Assembly (NCBI RefSeq): GCF_028372415.1
Contig: NC_092872.1
Coordinates: 10,546,001 to 10,610,000, forward strand
Reading direction: 5' to 3'
DNA from: Notamacropus eugenii
Taxonomy: Eukaryota; Chordata; Mammalia; Diprotodontia; Macropodidae
Length of the DNA: 64,000 bases
A program made the translations under genes and the position numbers. The notes beneath the pieces were generated by a model. The model had not been told where the DNA came from and did no database searches. It was given only the letters and a program-made list of their open reading frames with translations. Positions 22,485 through 32,432 of this stretch are shown piece after piece (the first letter of the stretch is position 1; the number at the start of each line of letters is the position of its first letter).

Positions 22485-22668
22485 TAGCAGATTAATGTCT
22501 AGAAAGGATCTCAAAGGTCATTTAATTTAAATTCCTCATTTTACAGAGAAGGAAAGGGACTACTAGCTCTAGTCATATCATATAGTAAGCATCAGGGTCA
22601 TATATAAACCTCCAAATCCAGAGTTAGCCCTTTTTTCACTGCAGTACACTGTTGTTATGAGGATCAAT
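22485..22668 (-). repeat. MIR-type SINE
   Basis: 'ttcctcattttacagagaag' marks the reversed CORE. Confidence 0.8.
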
Positions 22669-22674
22669 TGAGTT

Positions 22675-22922
22675 AAGATAACAACCTAGGTGGCTCAAGG
22701 GGTAGAATGCTAGACCTGAAAACAGGGAAGACGAGTTCAAATCTCGCCTCAGACACTTACTTGCTGTGGGACCCAGGGTAAGTCACTTAACCCTGCTTTC
22801 CCCAGTTTCTTCATCTGTAAAATGAGCCAGAGAAGGAAATGGCAAAATTCTCCAGTATCTTTATCAAGGAAATCCCAAATGGGTCATGAAAAGTTGGACA
22901 TGACTGAAACAACTGAACACTC
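22675..22922 (+). mobile_element. tRNA-CORE-RTE SINE, full length
   Basis: Head 'cctaggtggctcaaggggta', B-box-like 'gagttcaaatct', CORE 'ttcatctgtaaaatgagcca', and RTE tail 'ggacatgactgaaacaactg'. Probably moved by RTE machinery. Confidence 0.9.
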
Positions 22923-22934
22923 TGTATGATTGTG

Positions 22935-23500
22935 TTCATAATTATGACCATCTACAAATACATCTACTTGTATGTTCATGTGGGAATATGTGTTCTTGCA
23001 TGTATCTGTACATATGTGTGTATGCAGGGATGAAACTACTTATTGTGTATCTGTACATGTATCTTTTCTGTGCCTGTGTCCACATATAGGGATATCCAGG
23101 TTTGTTCCGGCCTCACCTGTGTGTTTCTTGTATGTATCTCTATATGGTGTTGTATTCAAGTGTACACGAGCCCATCAGTGACTTTACATGTTAGTGCACT
23201 GGATACGTGCCTCTATACATTGATGTATTGTGGTGGGCTTGTATATGTTCTGTGTCCATGCCTATTTATCTGTTCACTTTATATATCTGAATGTGTGTAT
23301 ATTTCTTTGTAGTCCTTGCATTTGGATCTTTGTTCTTTTGTATGACTGTTATTTGTTTAATGTTTGTTGGCAGATCAGTGTGTGTTTGCAAATCAGAGTG
23401 TTTGCATGTTCTTGAGTCCAGGTGGGAGTTGTCCTGTGTGTATATCTCTGAGTGTAAATCTGAAGGAGCTTGCCTGTCAGTGTTTGCGTATGTTCCCACA
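22935..23500. repeat. TG-rich degenerate tract
   Basis: About 560 bases enriched in TGTGTAT, TGTATCT and TGTTC words with no constant period; probably a decayed TG/TATC array. Cys/Val-rich open frames here are composition artefacts. Confidence 0.65.
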
Positions 23501-24934
23501 TGGAAAACCCATTTCTAACTAGAAATAACTGGTTAATAACCTGGTGGGTGGAGCCCCAGTACATCCTGTCTAGGGAAAGCTGAGCTCTGGTTCCCCAGGG
23601 CTCTTTGGTCCCAGCCCCAGGTACATGCAGCCAGTCTCATGATTGACATCTCCCTGGAGAGGGGCTCAATCCAACCTGCATAAGGTAGGCGACTGGGTGG
23701 TCCAGTTGTTAGAGGACAAGGCCCACAAGATGAGGCTGCTGGCCTGGAGCCTGATGAGGATCAGGTTTCTTCAACCACACGGAGGAACCTTGTTGTGCCT
23801 GCTAGGAAGGGGAGGGGAGGGAAAGGGGTACCTCAGGGCCCAGCCCCGTGGTTCAGGGCTCAGCAGTCGCTCAACAACTTGGCAGTGGCAGGAAGGTCAG
23901 TTAGAGGGCAGGGGTCCTGTCAGCAGGGTACAAGCCTCTGGGGGGGCGGGTAGGGAAGAGCTCAGGGCATTGCCAGACTGGGCACTGGAGGAAGAGGGAT
24001 GCAGAGGGAGAAGGAAGAAACCTGATCCTGGCTTTCATGGTCTGGTAACATGGTAAAACCCCAAGTTATCTGAGGACAGGGGCTGTGTCTGCTCACCTCT
24101 AGCTTGCACCCTGGGCCAATAAGAGGGTGTCTCCTGCTTTTTGAGGCCACTTTTCTCCTATCTACCAATCAAGCAGCCATTCCCAAGGTCTCTCCAGTCT
24201 GGGTCAATTGTCCCTTTGCATCTGGAATCTGCAGATCAGAAATGACCTCAGTCCACGAGGCTGAGCTCCAGTGTTTGTGGAGGCCCCCAGACCCTGGGGA
24301 AGGGGCAGATGGTTGGAGCTGGGGTAGCAAGTTCATAAGGATAGGGATGATGGAGGAGGGGGGATCCTTATTACTCCTGGTGGGCATACAGCATGACAGT
24401 TACAGCCCACGGAGGCCTTGTCGAACTGCCCCACAAACTAATGTTGAGAATGAACAGGCAAATCTCTAGGTCTGTGTTTTTTTTTTTCCCCACCATCCTC
24501 CTTGCCACCCCATCTCCCATCACTGAAATCCATCTGCCCTTCCCCTCAGCCAGGTCATCTTATGGACTCTGGGTTTAGCTAGATATTCCTTCAAAAAGTT
24601 TTCCTTCAACACCTCATCATGGTACAAAGATAAGCCTGGGTTCTTGAAAGTGTTGCCAGTGGAGTTAAAGCCCTGGAAGGTCCTACCAAGTTAGACAGGC
24701 TTTTAAGTTCTAACCAGCAGTGTACCAGTTGACTCAATATCAAATCAAACCAACTGAGTGCAGACAAGCAGAGAGCTATCTGGCCTGGGGATTACAATTT
24801 CAGCCATAGCAAGTCAGGAAAGCTCATATTCAAAGGCTGATCCCAATGAAAGGATCTGCATTCATGGAAGGAGAACTAGGTGATGAAAGCATGGATCCTT
24901 GCAGTATCTACACATGTAATAATATAAAAAGATC
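23501..24934. other. Longest SINE-free stretch, no recognised feature
   Basis: About 1.4 kb without a MIR, L2, L3 or L1 signature, and GC-richer than its surroundings. Open frames exist on both strands (23,643-24,056 plus; 24,104-24,469 plus), but none matches a family I know and no convincing splice-flanked exon is visible. Confidence 0.45.
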
Positions 24935-25090
24935 ACAGGATTCAAATCCCAGCTCTATCACTTACTAGCTGTAAGTTTTCTGGCTTCAATTTCTTTCCCT
25001 TTCCGACCTTAGTTTTTTTTATCTTTAAAATGGGCATAGAGGACCACGTGCAATCAATCTGTAAGGTCTCATCCAGCCCTAAATGGTACC
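24935..25090 (+). repeat. MIR-type SINE
   Basis: 'ggattcaaatcccagctcta' (head) and 'tctttaaaatgggcatagag' (CORE). Confidence 0.75.
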
Positions 25091-25683
25091 CTTATGAAGT
25101 AAATTAATCCTGAGGGAAGGGGATAGAGTTATGAGATCAAGAGGAAGGAAGCAGAGGAACTTTAGGGCTGAGAGAAATCCCCTGAGGCTATAGAGCAGGG
25201 AGGTTAGGGCAGTAGGCATTGCCGCAAAGTCATAGGTGGGGAAGCTAAGGGCTTTTCTCAGGTATCCATGTCTGGGGTTTAGAGACTGATATCCCCAACT
25301 CTCACCTTCCTCTCATGGTGTATCAGGCTACCCTGACTCCCTTTGTGTCTCCTGAGTCATCCTGTATCTCTTGGGGGTCTGACTATGAGGACAAGTTCTT
25401 GGATGGAGAATGTGCTTCTCCTCCTCCCCTCCCCAACTTGGGAAACAAAACTGAACTGGCCTCAGGTGTCAGGATTCTAGTTACTGCTTTTATGGGCCAT
25501 CAGCTCTGACTGAGCAGGGGAAGTGTTAGCTGCTAGACCTGTCAGAACTCTTGAAGTATAGATGCCTTTGAGTGAGGATCACCTGCAACCCCGAGAGCCC
25601 AGAACCCCTTTCTGAGCCAGGTTAAACAGGGAGCAGAACTGATCAGGGAAGAAAGTCCTACCATGAAGTCAAGGCAAGAGTTA
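25091..25683. other. No recognised feature
   Basis: Single-copy-looking; a 64-codon frame at 25,315-25,509 has no recognisable domain. Confidence 0.4.
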
Positions 25684-25975
25684 ATTATGAATAGAACCTG
25701 ACCTGAGTGCACGGTCCTGACCTTGTTTGAAGAGTGAAAGCTCTGACCTTGGTCACAGATTGAACCCTAATCCTGATTATAAACTCAGCCCTGATTCTGG
25801 TTACAGAGTGAGCCCTGACCACAGTCACAGAGTGAAACCCTGACCTTGACCATAGAATGAGCTCTGACCTTGGTTATGAACTGAATCCTGATCTTGGTCA
25901 AGGTGTGGGCTCTGACTTTGGCCACAGATCAATCCCTGAGCCTGGCTGAAGAGTGAGCCCTAAGCCTGATTTCAT
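25684..25975. repeat. Degenerate ~24-bp minisatellite
   Basis: About eleven or twelve tandem units of 23-26 bases of the form 'gagtgagccctgaccttggt' plus 'cac(a)'. Good units start at 'agagtgagccctgaccacag', 'agagtgaaaccctgaccttg' and 'agaatgagctctgaccttgg'. Units differ by substitutions and 1-2 base indels, so it is old. Stop codons in the unit argue against coding. Confidence 0.85.
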
Positions 25976-26954
25976 CCCCCTTCCCCCACTCCCAGGTATC
26001 TCCCAGAGTGCTGGGAGTCACAAGGGAGGCCAGAGAATGTGTGGATAGCTCAAAGTGATTCATTCCTGTTTTTGGAGACACTACTTAGAATCTAGGGGAA
26101 TGGAGGGAGCAGAGCTATGTCGCCATGGATTGTAGTAAGGAATGGGAAAGGAACTAGCTTGGGAGTCAGGGAGGGAGGCTCATCACCAACCCCACATAAC
26201 CACAAGTTCCCCCCTACAGGAAACCACATAGTTCATGGAGGCTTTAGAGGGGAGGGAGCGGGGAGGGTAGCAAACACTCTTCTCCAGTGACTGGAATCTG
26301 GCTGCTAGCCCAGCCATCCCAGCAAGTTAAAGCCTCCTCTCCCTCACTCCCAAATTTCTCTAAACTAGCCCCAATCCCCAGGGACTCATCAAGGTTGAAC
26401 CAGACCATGTTCTCTCTGACTCAGTGGGTCTCCCTTACTGTTCCCCAATCTCAATAAGAGGGAAATAGAAGACAGAGAGAAGTAAGATGGCCCTGAGTTA
26501 GGTGAGCAGAGAACATAGTCCCTCTGTCTCTGACCACATTTTATTTCCGGAAGGATTTTGACAAACACGAGCCTTGTGCCCGTGGAGAAAGGGACATGAG
26601 CATCATGTTTAATTAAGCATTTGATGTACTGTCATGTGGAAAAGGTGGTCCTCTCGTGTTGCCTGAGTCCAGAGGACAGACTGAGGAGCAAAGGATGGGG
26701 GTTCCAGAGAGATGGGCTGATTGGGGCTCAATGTAGGTATAGACTTAGTGAGAAGGGGGGGCTCTTTAAATGAGAAACCAACTAGCTTGTGCTGTAGCGG
26801 AGGGATTCCAGCAGAGCTGGGGCAGTTGGTTGGATGCTGCTGCTTAATCAGGAATGAGCAGCACTAGGTACTTTCTGAAGTCCTGCCAGCTCTGACCTCC
26901 CATGACGCTAGGCTCCAAAAAAGCAGGTCTAGGAGCAACTGGGATAAGCTAGAG
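25976..26954. other. Repeat-poor single-copy stretch
   Basis: Nearly 1 kb with no recognised repeat. It includes an AT-homeobox-like segment around 26,600-26,640 ('tgtttaattaagcatttgat') that could be a conserved non-coding element; see findings. Confidence 0.4.
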
Positions 26955-27006
26955 CAGGAGTTCCCACTCTAGGGTCTGTGAAGTTGTTTTAAAATAATAT
27001 CTGAAC

Positions 27007-27091
<85 letters not shown>

Positions 27092-27292
27092 ATACACATA
27101 TATGTGTGTATGTACACACATAAATATATGCACACACACATACATATATATAGATATATAATATTTCCATATAATTGGTTTCCTTTGTAATTCTTTGTAT
27201 TTTTATGTTATGCATTTAAAAACATGATTCTGAGAAGGGCTTCTCCAGACTGCCAAAGGGGTCTATGACACAAAAAAGGTTAAGGACCCCTG
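26955..27292. mobile_element. hAT-like non-autonomous element with internal (TC)n
   Basis: Left end 'caggagttcc', right end (minus strand) 'caggggtcct'. Flanking octamers 'agctagag' and 'ggctaggc' share 'gctag'. Internal blocks 'ataattggtttcctttgtaa' and 'catgattctgagaagggctt' are typical of one mammalian hAT non-autonomous group. A microsatellite has expanded in its middle. Confidence 0.8.
27011..27170. repeat. (TC)n then TA/CA/TG compound microsatellite
   Basis: About 38 uninterrupted TC units to 27,087, then TATA, TGTG and CACA-rich sequence. It interrupts the hAT-like element. Confidence 0.95.
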
Positions 27293-27299
27293 GGCTAGG

Positions 27300-27454
27300 C
27301 AGGGGTGGGGAACCTGCAGCCTTGAGGCCACATGTAGCCTTCTAGGTCCTCAAGCATGACCCTTTGATTGAATCCAGATTTGGGATTCAAAGGGCCACAC
27401 TTGAGGGCCTTGAGGGCCACATATGGCTTCAAAGTCACAGGTTCCCCACTCCTG
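27300..27454. mobile_element. Palindromic hAT-like MITE
   Basis: Terminal inverted repeat of 17 bases: 'caggggtggggaacctg' on the left, 'caggagtggggaacctg' on the minus strand at the right, one mismatch. The inner arms also pair ('gaggccacatgtagcc' with 'gaagccatatgtggcc'), so the whole 155-bp unit is an imperfect palindrome. Right flank 'gtctagaa' fits the hAT target preference. No coding capacity. Confidence 0.9.
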
Positions 27455-27459
27455 GTCTA

Positions 27460-27690
27460 GAAGGATATAGATGCAATGGAATCTAATGAAGAATTTTATC
27501 ACAGTGAAAGCTGTCCAACAATGGAATGGACTGTCTCAGCAAAGAACAAGAGCCTTGTCAACCCCCATGTTCAAGAAAGGAATGACCATCTCATAGGGGT
27601 GGAATGGAGGACCTCCCCACACTGGGTGGGAACTTGGTCTAGATGCCCTCCAAAGTCCCTTCCACTTTCAAGACTCTAATATCAGATTCA
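27460..27690 (+). repeat. CR1/L3 LINE 3' fragment
   Basis: 'gctgtccaacaatggaatgg' and 'cttggtctagatgccctcca' are L3 3' UTR blocks. The sequence before the two hAT-like elements may be its upstream part. Confidence 0.75.
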
Positions 27691-27859
27691 AATGGCATGC
27701 CTCCATCAATATCCCATCTCCTCCACTATTTCATTGGTTATACCTCCCAATATCTGGAAAGCTTTGGTTGATGAAATATATGACTTTTAAATTGTACCTA
27801 CTATTAGAGAGGTCTGGGACCTCCATTACAAGAGTAGGAGCTGTTAAAGCCAGTAGCTT

Positions 27860-27980
27860 CTACCTCTCCAGTAGAAAAACAGGACTCCAGGTTTGGAGTC
27901 AGAAGACTAGGTCCAGGTCCCTTGCTAATTGTGACCCCCTAGACATGTTACTCATCTTGGGATCAATAAACCTAATTCAT
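27860..27980 (+). repeat. MIR-type SINE, decayed
   Basis: 'ggtttggagtcagaagacta' is a clear head motif; the rest is worn. Confidence 0.6.
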
Positions 27981-27984
27981 CCGT

Positions 27985-28142
27985 AGGATCATGGAGATGA
28001 CCTGGCTCAATCCTCAAATTTAAAGATGAGGAAACTGAGGCCTAGAGAGGTGTGTCTTGTTCCAGGTCATACAGGAATTAAGAATGAGCAGAACTGGGAT
28101 CTGACTATAGGTCTTCTAACTAGCAATACATTGCTTCCTGCC
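27985..28142 (-). repeat. MIR-type SINE
   Basis: 'aaagatgaggaaactgaggc' marks the reversed CORE. Confidence 0.85.
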
Positions 28143-28159
28143 TCCTACCCCAGCCCCAA

Positions 28160-28405
28160 GGCTGCTGGGAGCATAGTGAATGGAATGCTGGCTTTTGAGC
28201 CAAAGAGATCTGAGCTCAAATTCTGCCTCAGTCATCTACTACCTGTGTCCCTCTAGGAGAATCATTTATTGACTCTCAGCCTCAATTCCATCATCTGTAA
28301 ATTAGGGATAATAACGGTACCAACCTTCTAGGGTTGTTGTGAGAAGCAAATGATAACATACAAAAACACTTTGCCAACCTTAATGCCATATAAAAATGTT
28401 GGCTA
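28160..28405 (+). mobile_element. CORE-SINE
   Basis: Head 'atctgagctcaaattctgcc', CORE 'atcatctgtaaattagggat' and tail 'ctagggttgttgtgagaagc' in order. Confidence 0.85.
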
Positions 28406-29190
28406 TATCATCATTTTTTTTAAATGTGCCTACTGTGGGGAAGTTGTGCTATGAAGGAAGCACAGTTTTTAAGTTTAGAAATAATTCTGGGATGTCACCA
28501 TTCTCATATTATTCTTTTCTATTTTATGTTTTGTAGACTGAGGAGCAGGTAAGGCTAATGACTGCTTTTTGTAAATGAATGTGAGTATGGAATGTAAACT
28601 CATCTTCTGCTGACTCCCTGAACCCATCCTAGCCCCAGAGAGGAGCATTAGAAACAACGTGTGGGGCGAGAGGCAAGCAGGTCTTGGCCAGCGGTAGACA
28701 GGCTAACAGAGATGACATCTATTCTGAAAGCTTTTAACCTCACGTAGATCGGGGTTATTTAATATGGTAAAATCTTCCAAATACATTGTCATTGGCCATT
28801 TACTAATCGATATGACCAGGAGGAGACAATTTGTTCTATGATAATGTCCAGTTCCAATTTAGTTCATTTGTTGAATTCTCAAGGACATTTTAGAGTCGGT
28901 ATTGGTAGGATGGGGATTTGTCACTTTTGTTTTTCAGAAAGGACTCAAGCTATGATCAAGGAGGATGTGAGCCAAGGAGGATGAATTACACAGGAGCAGA
29001 GATAAGGGTCTGGCTTCACCAGGGCTCCCTCTCTTGATGACCCAGGGAAGGTTACCTCCTCCAGGTTCTAAGCTCATCGGAAGACCCAAGGTGGCTCTAA
29101 GTCCCAGAGAGACTGCACTGACCTCTCGTGGGGCTAGCTCCATGATACTTTTTGTACTCAGTAAATAGAGCAAGACAAACAACTATGGAT
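28406..29190. other. Repeat-poor single-copy stretch
   Basis: No repeat signature. The AT-rich segment at 28,740-28,890 is the part most like a conserved non-coding element. A transcribed gene is not apparent. Confidence 0.4.
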
Positions 29191-29194
29191 TGAT

Positions 29195-29330
29195 GGACAG
29201 AGAAGAGTTCTTGAAATCAGGAAGACCGGAGATCAAGTCTCTGGATGGCTAAACCTGGAAAAGTGACTTAAACACATAGTGACCCCAGGAAGCAATATTC
29301 TAAGATGGTAAGCTATAAAGATGGTGCCAG
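29195..29330 (+). repeat. tRNA-type SINE, partial
   Basis: 'tgaaatcaggaagaccggag' and 'tggaaaagtgacttaaacac' match the head and CORE of the marsupial tRNA SINEs; 'attctaagatggtaagctat' resembles one known tail variant. Confidence 0.6.
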
Positions 29331-29714
29331 TCTACATTGGTATAGAAAATTCCTCCATGGGGGCTCCCTATTTTCTTTGCAAGTCTGTTCCCTCTCCCAT
29401 CTACCTTTCCCTCTCCTTTCCCAAAAACAGAACAAACTTTTGACCAGTTACATGATTGATAAAGGCTTGGAGGTGGTCATTGTAGGAGTGATGAGGGAAA
29501 TTGTGTTGATGACAGTGGGAGAAATCACACACATGATCAATAGAGACTGAGTCCACTTCTCTTTACCTTCATTTCTTTTATCCTAAGCCAAAGCACACCT
29601 CCATCCCTAGAGTCTCCTCTGAGGTCTCACCTTGGTGAAAGGAAATTAACCCTGTGCTCTGTAAGGCCAGACCAGAGAAGCCCACCCTCTTGGCTAGTCC
29701 TGTCAAACTCAGAA
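29331..29714. other. No recognised feature
   Basis: Unassigned sequence. Confidence 0.4.
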
Positions 29715-29865
29715 GGCTTTGACTATGGTCCTGGCAATGGCCTGGGTGTCTGTCATTCCAAGACCAGCCTGGCTAAGGATGGAGATGCTCGTCACTGAGG
29801 GCTGGTCACCAAGGGATGAATATTTTGGGCCGGATTAACTCATGAAAACCATTTATTAAGGTAGA
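29715..29865 (+). repeat. Unclassified dispersed repeat, copy 2
   Basis: 'gaccagcctggctaaggatg' and flanks resemble 9280-9350. It is followed by 'aaaaccatttattaaggtag'. Possibly part of an LTR or an unnamed SINE. Confidence 0.45.
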
Positions 29866-30064
29866 GAGGGGGCAGGCTCTTCGTCTGCAGGGAGCACCCA
29901 CACTGATGAAATCATGGATGTTCTGAAATATCGACGGCCAGTTACAGACAGTTTGGCTGGCACAGCTGTAGGGAAGCCGCACCCTTGTTCCCTTTCCTCA
30001 CCTCCACCCTGTCTGGGTGGATGGGGAGCAGCTTGGCCTTGCGGAAAGACTACCAGCTCTGGAG

Positions 30065-30218
30065 TCAAGAGATCATAGAATCACAAAGCCCAGATCTAGA
30101 GGGGGGATCCTCTGGCCCTGAGAGGTCATCATGTTACACTGGAGGAAACAGACATTCAGACAGGGCACACAGTTAATTAGTGGATGTCCTGAAACTCTAA
30201 CTAGTATCTCTTATCCAC
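30065..30218 (-). repeat. MIR-type SINE
   Basis: 'gagatcatagaatcacaaag' and 'acactggaggaaacagacat' mark tail and CORE. Confidence 0.7.
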
Positions 30219-30510
30219 TAATGCATTTTTTTCTGTATCCCACAGAATCATAATAGCAACATATACCATTTCTGTAGTACTGTGTGAAGCAGCTAGAATA
30301 AGTATTATTTTCTGACCATCTATCATGGATTCCTTGCCATCTACCTTAATGCAGCCTCTCTTTCTCCTTACTTGATATAACGCCATTCAGAGCAGGCTTC
30401 CAGAGACCATCTCCCTCTCTCATCAGGGACCTAATGCACTTAACTTTGAAACTCTGTTTTGCACTTTGGCTGTTTTGATGGTGAACACAAAATCACCTAA
30501 CTCACTATGT

Positions 30511-30744
30511 ATCTGTCTGTCTGTCTATCCATCCATCCATCCATCCATCCATCCATCCATCCATCCATCCATCCATCCATCCATCCATCTATCCATCTAT
30601 CTAATCCATCCATCTATCCATCCATCCATCCATCCATCCATCTGTCCGTCTGTCTGTCTGTCTGTGTCTATCTGTCTGTCTATCTGTCTACCTATGTGTC
30701 TATGCATCTGTGTATCTATGTATCTATTTATGTATCTATCTATC
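30511..30744. repeat. (CTGT)n/(CCAT)n/(CTAT)n tetranucleotide array
   Basis: About 235 bases: CTGT, a long CCAT block, mixed CCAT/CTAT, then CTGT and CTAT units. Pro/Ser/Ile open frames across it are artefacts. Confidence 0.97.
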
Positions 30745-30759
30745 TTCCCACATCATGAT

Positions 30760-31035
30760 TTATGCTGTCCACCAATGGAGAGTATGCTAGGTCTGGAGTC
30801 AAGAGGGGCTGAATTCAAGTCCAGCCTTAAACACTTACTAACTGCACGACCCTGGGCAAGGGACTTAGCTTTAGTTTCCTCCATCCTGGAATGGGGATAA
30901 TAAACCATCTCGCAGGGTTATTGTGAGGATTAAATGAGAAAATATTTGTAAAGTGTTTATTCCATTGCCTGGCACACAGTAGGTACTTAATAAATGTTTC
31001 CTTCTTTCCTTCCTTCTTTTCTTCCTTCCTTCCCT
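30760..31035 (+). mobile_element. CORE-SINE with TTCC-rich tail
   Basis: Head 'ggtctggagtcaagaggggc', core 'atcctggaatggggataata', tail 'ggcacacagtaggtacttaa', then a TTCC/TTCT run at 31,001-31,035. Confidence 0.85.
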
Positions 31036-31324
31036 GTCCCAGGACCCCTCCCACTTTCTCCTTCTATGACAATTGTAATCAGAACAATAGCACCGTTGCT
31101 TCTGGAAAGATTCAAAGATGTGATATGAATGAAAATATGATACTTACAAAGATATGAAAAATCCCTATGACTCCTTTCATCTTCTCTGTGACTTCCCAGG
31201 TCAAAACACCCTTCCCTGGCCACACTTCTCTATATAGGCCAGAGAGGGCAGGATGTGGAGTGGGTGGTCCATCCTGGGAGACTTCTTGGGGAAGGGAGAC
31301 TTTCAAAGCTGTTTGGTAACAATT
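31036..31324. other. No recognised feature
   Basis: Unassigned, probably single copy. Confidence 0.4.
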
Positions 31325-31505
31325 TAGGGCCATGGGACCTTAGATTTCATGCTGGAAGGGGACTCTGAGTCAAACTTTATCATTTTACAGATGGAAAAAT
31401 TGAGGCCTAGGAAAAAAGTGACTTGTTTAAGGTTAACACAGGGAGCCAATGGCAAAACTGGGATTTGAACCTAGTTCCTCTGATTCCAAATTCAGGGCAT
31501 TTGTT
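31325..31505 (-). repeat. MIR-type SINE
   Basis: 'catttt(ac)agatgg'-type tail at 31,380 and 'actgggatttgaacctagtt' at the head. Confidence 0.8.
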
Positions 31506-31684
31506 CTATGAGACTCAGTTTAAGCACCCTCTTCTAAGCCTGATCTGCTACTAGTTTCTTCTCCCCTAAGATTACTTTGTCCATATTTTGCATATTTTGG
31601 GGGTATTTTTCTGCAATATCCCCATTGGGCTAACCCCTCAATCAGGCACTGATGGGTTAGGTCCCTTATATCTAAATACACTTA

Positions 31685-31810
31685 TGCTGTCCCAACTAGA
31701 TAGATTGAAAGATTCTAGAGAGCAGAGGTGAATTCATTTCTATCTTTGTATCTTAATCCAGTGCCTGGGTATATATCAGGTGCTTAATAGATGTCTGGTG
31801 GGTGATTGAT
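31685..31810 (+). repeat. L2 3' end
   Basis: 'tatctttgtatcttaatcca' then 'atcaggtgcttaatagatgt'. Confidence 0.75.
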
Positions 31811-31814
31811 TGTT

Positions 31815-31989
31815 TACTCTTTCTTCTGGAAAAAGCATATCATTCTTCTGCCCTTTGGAAGTGTGACTCCCCACACCCAAATTTTCTTCTCCAACCACTG
31901 TTATCTCTAAAGATGATGTCTGTATTAGAATGTCAGATTCTTCCTCAAGGGCAGGGGCTTTTCTGACTCTTAGCACCATGCCCAGCACA
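31815..31989 (+). repeat. L2 3' end, second copy
   Basis: 'ttcttcctcaagggcagggg' and 'tagcaccatgcccagcacat' repeat the L2 terminal blocks right after the previous copy. Confidence 0.65.
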
Positions 31990-32245
31990 TGATGTTCAGT
32001 TATTTTTCAGTCCTCTCTAACTCTTTGTGACCCCACTTGGGTTTTTCTTGGCAGAGACCCTGAAGTGACTTGCTATTTCCTTCTCTAGTTCATTTTACAG
32101 ATGAGGAAACTGAGGCAAACTGAGTTAAGTGACTTGTCCAGGGTCATACAGCTAGTTCAAATCTGATTCTAGATTTGAACTCACAAAGATGAGTCTTTCT
32201 GACTCCAGGCCAGCACTCCATCCACTGTACTACCTAGGTGCCCCA
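31990..32245 (-). mobile_element. tRNA-CORE-RTE SINE, full length
   Basis: The plus strand begins in the RTE tail ('ctctttgtgaccccacttgg'), passes the CORE ('gatgaggaaactgaggcaaa') and ends at the reversed head ('tactacctaggtgcccc'). Confidence 0.9.
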
Positions 32246-32289
32246 CCTGATATGTAGCTCTTAATACTTTGTCATTCATTCATTTGTTA

Positions 32290-32318
32290 ATCCATCCATC
32301 CATCCATCCATTCATTTT
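32290..32318. repeat. (CATC)n short run
   Basis: About five CATC/CCAT units at the end of L2-like tail sequence. Confidence 0.8.
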
Positions 32319-32324
32319 TCCTTA

Positions 32325-32432
32325 TTTTCTATCTTGGATTTCTCTTCTGTAAAATGAGGGGATTGCTCTAGAAAATCTCTAATGTCCCTACTATTTTTGA
32401 CAATCTGTTCTAATTTGACATTCTATGCTTCC
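32325..32432 (+). repeat. MIR-type SINE 3' part
   Basis: 'tcttctgtaaaatgagggga' and 'gaaaatctctaatgtcccta' are the core and 3' end. Confidence 0.7.

Noticed and set aside
22972..23518. Cys/Val-rich frames resembling small membrane proteins
   Set aside because: Artefacts of the TG-rich degenerate tract.
23643..24469. Two plus-strand frames of 137 and 121 codons that might be exons
   Set aside because: No known domain, no convincing splice sites at their edges, and equally long frames on the opposite strand; kept only as a SINE-free interval.
30466..30900. 144-codon Ser/Ile/Pro/His-rich frame
   Set aside because: It spans the CCAT/CTAT tetranucleotide array and runs into a SINE.
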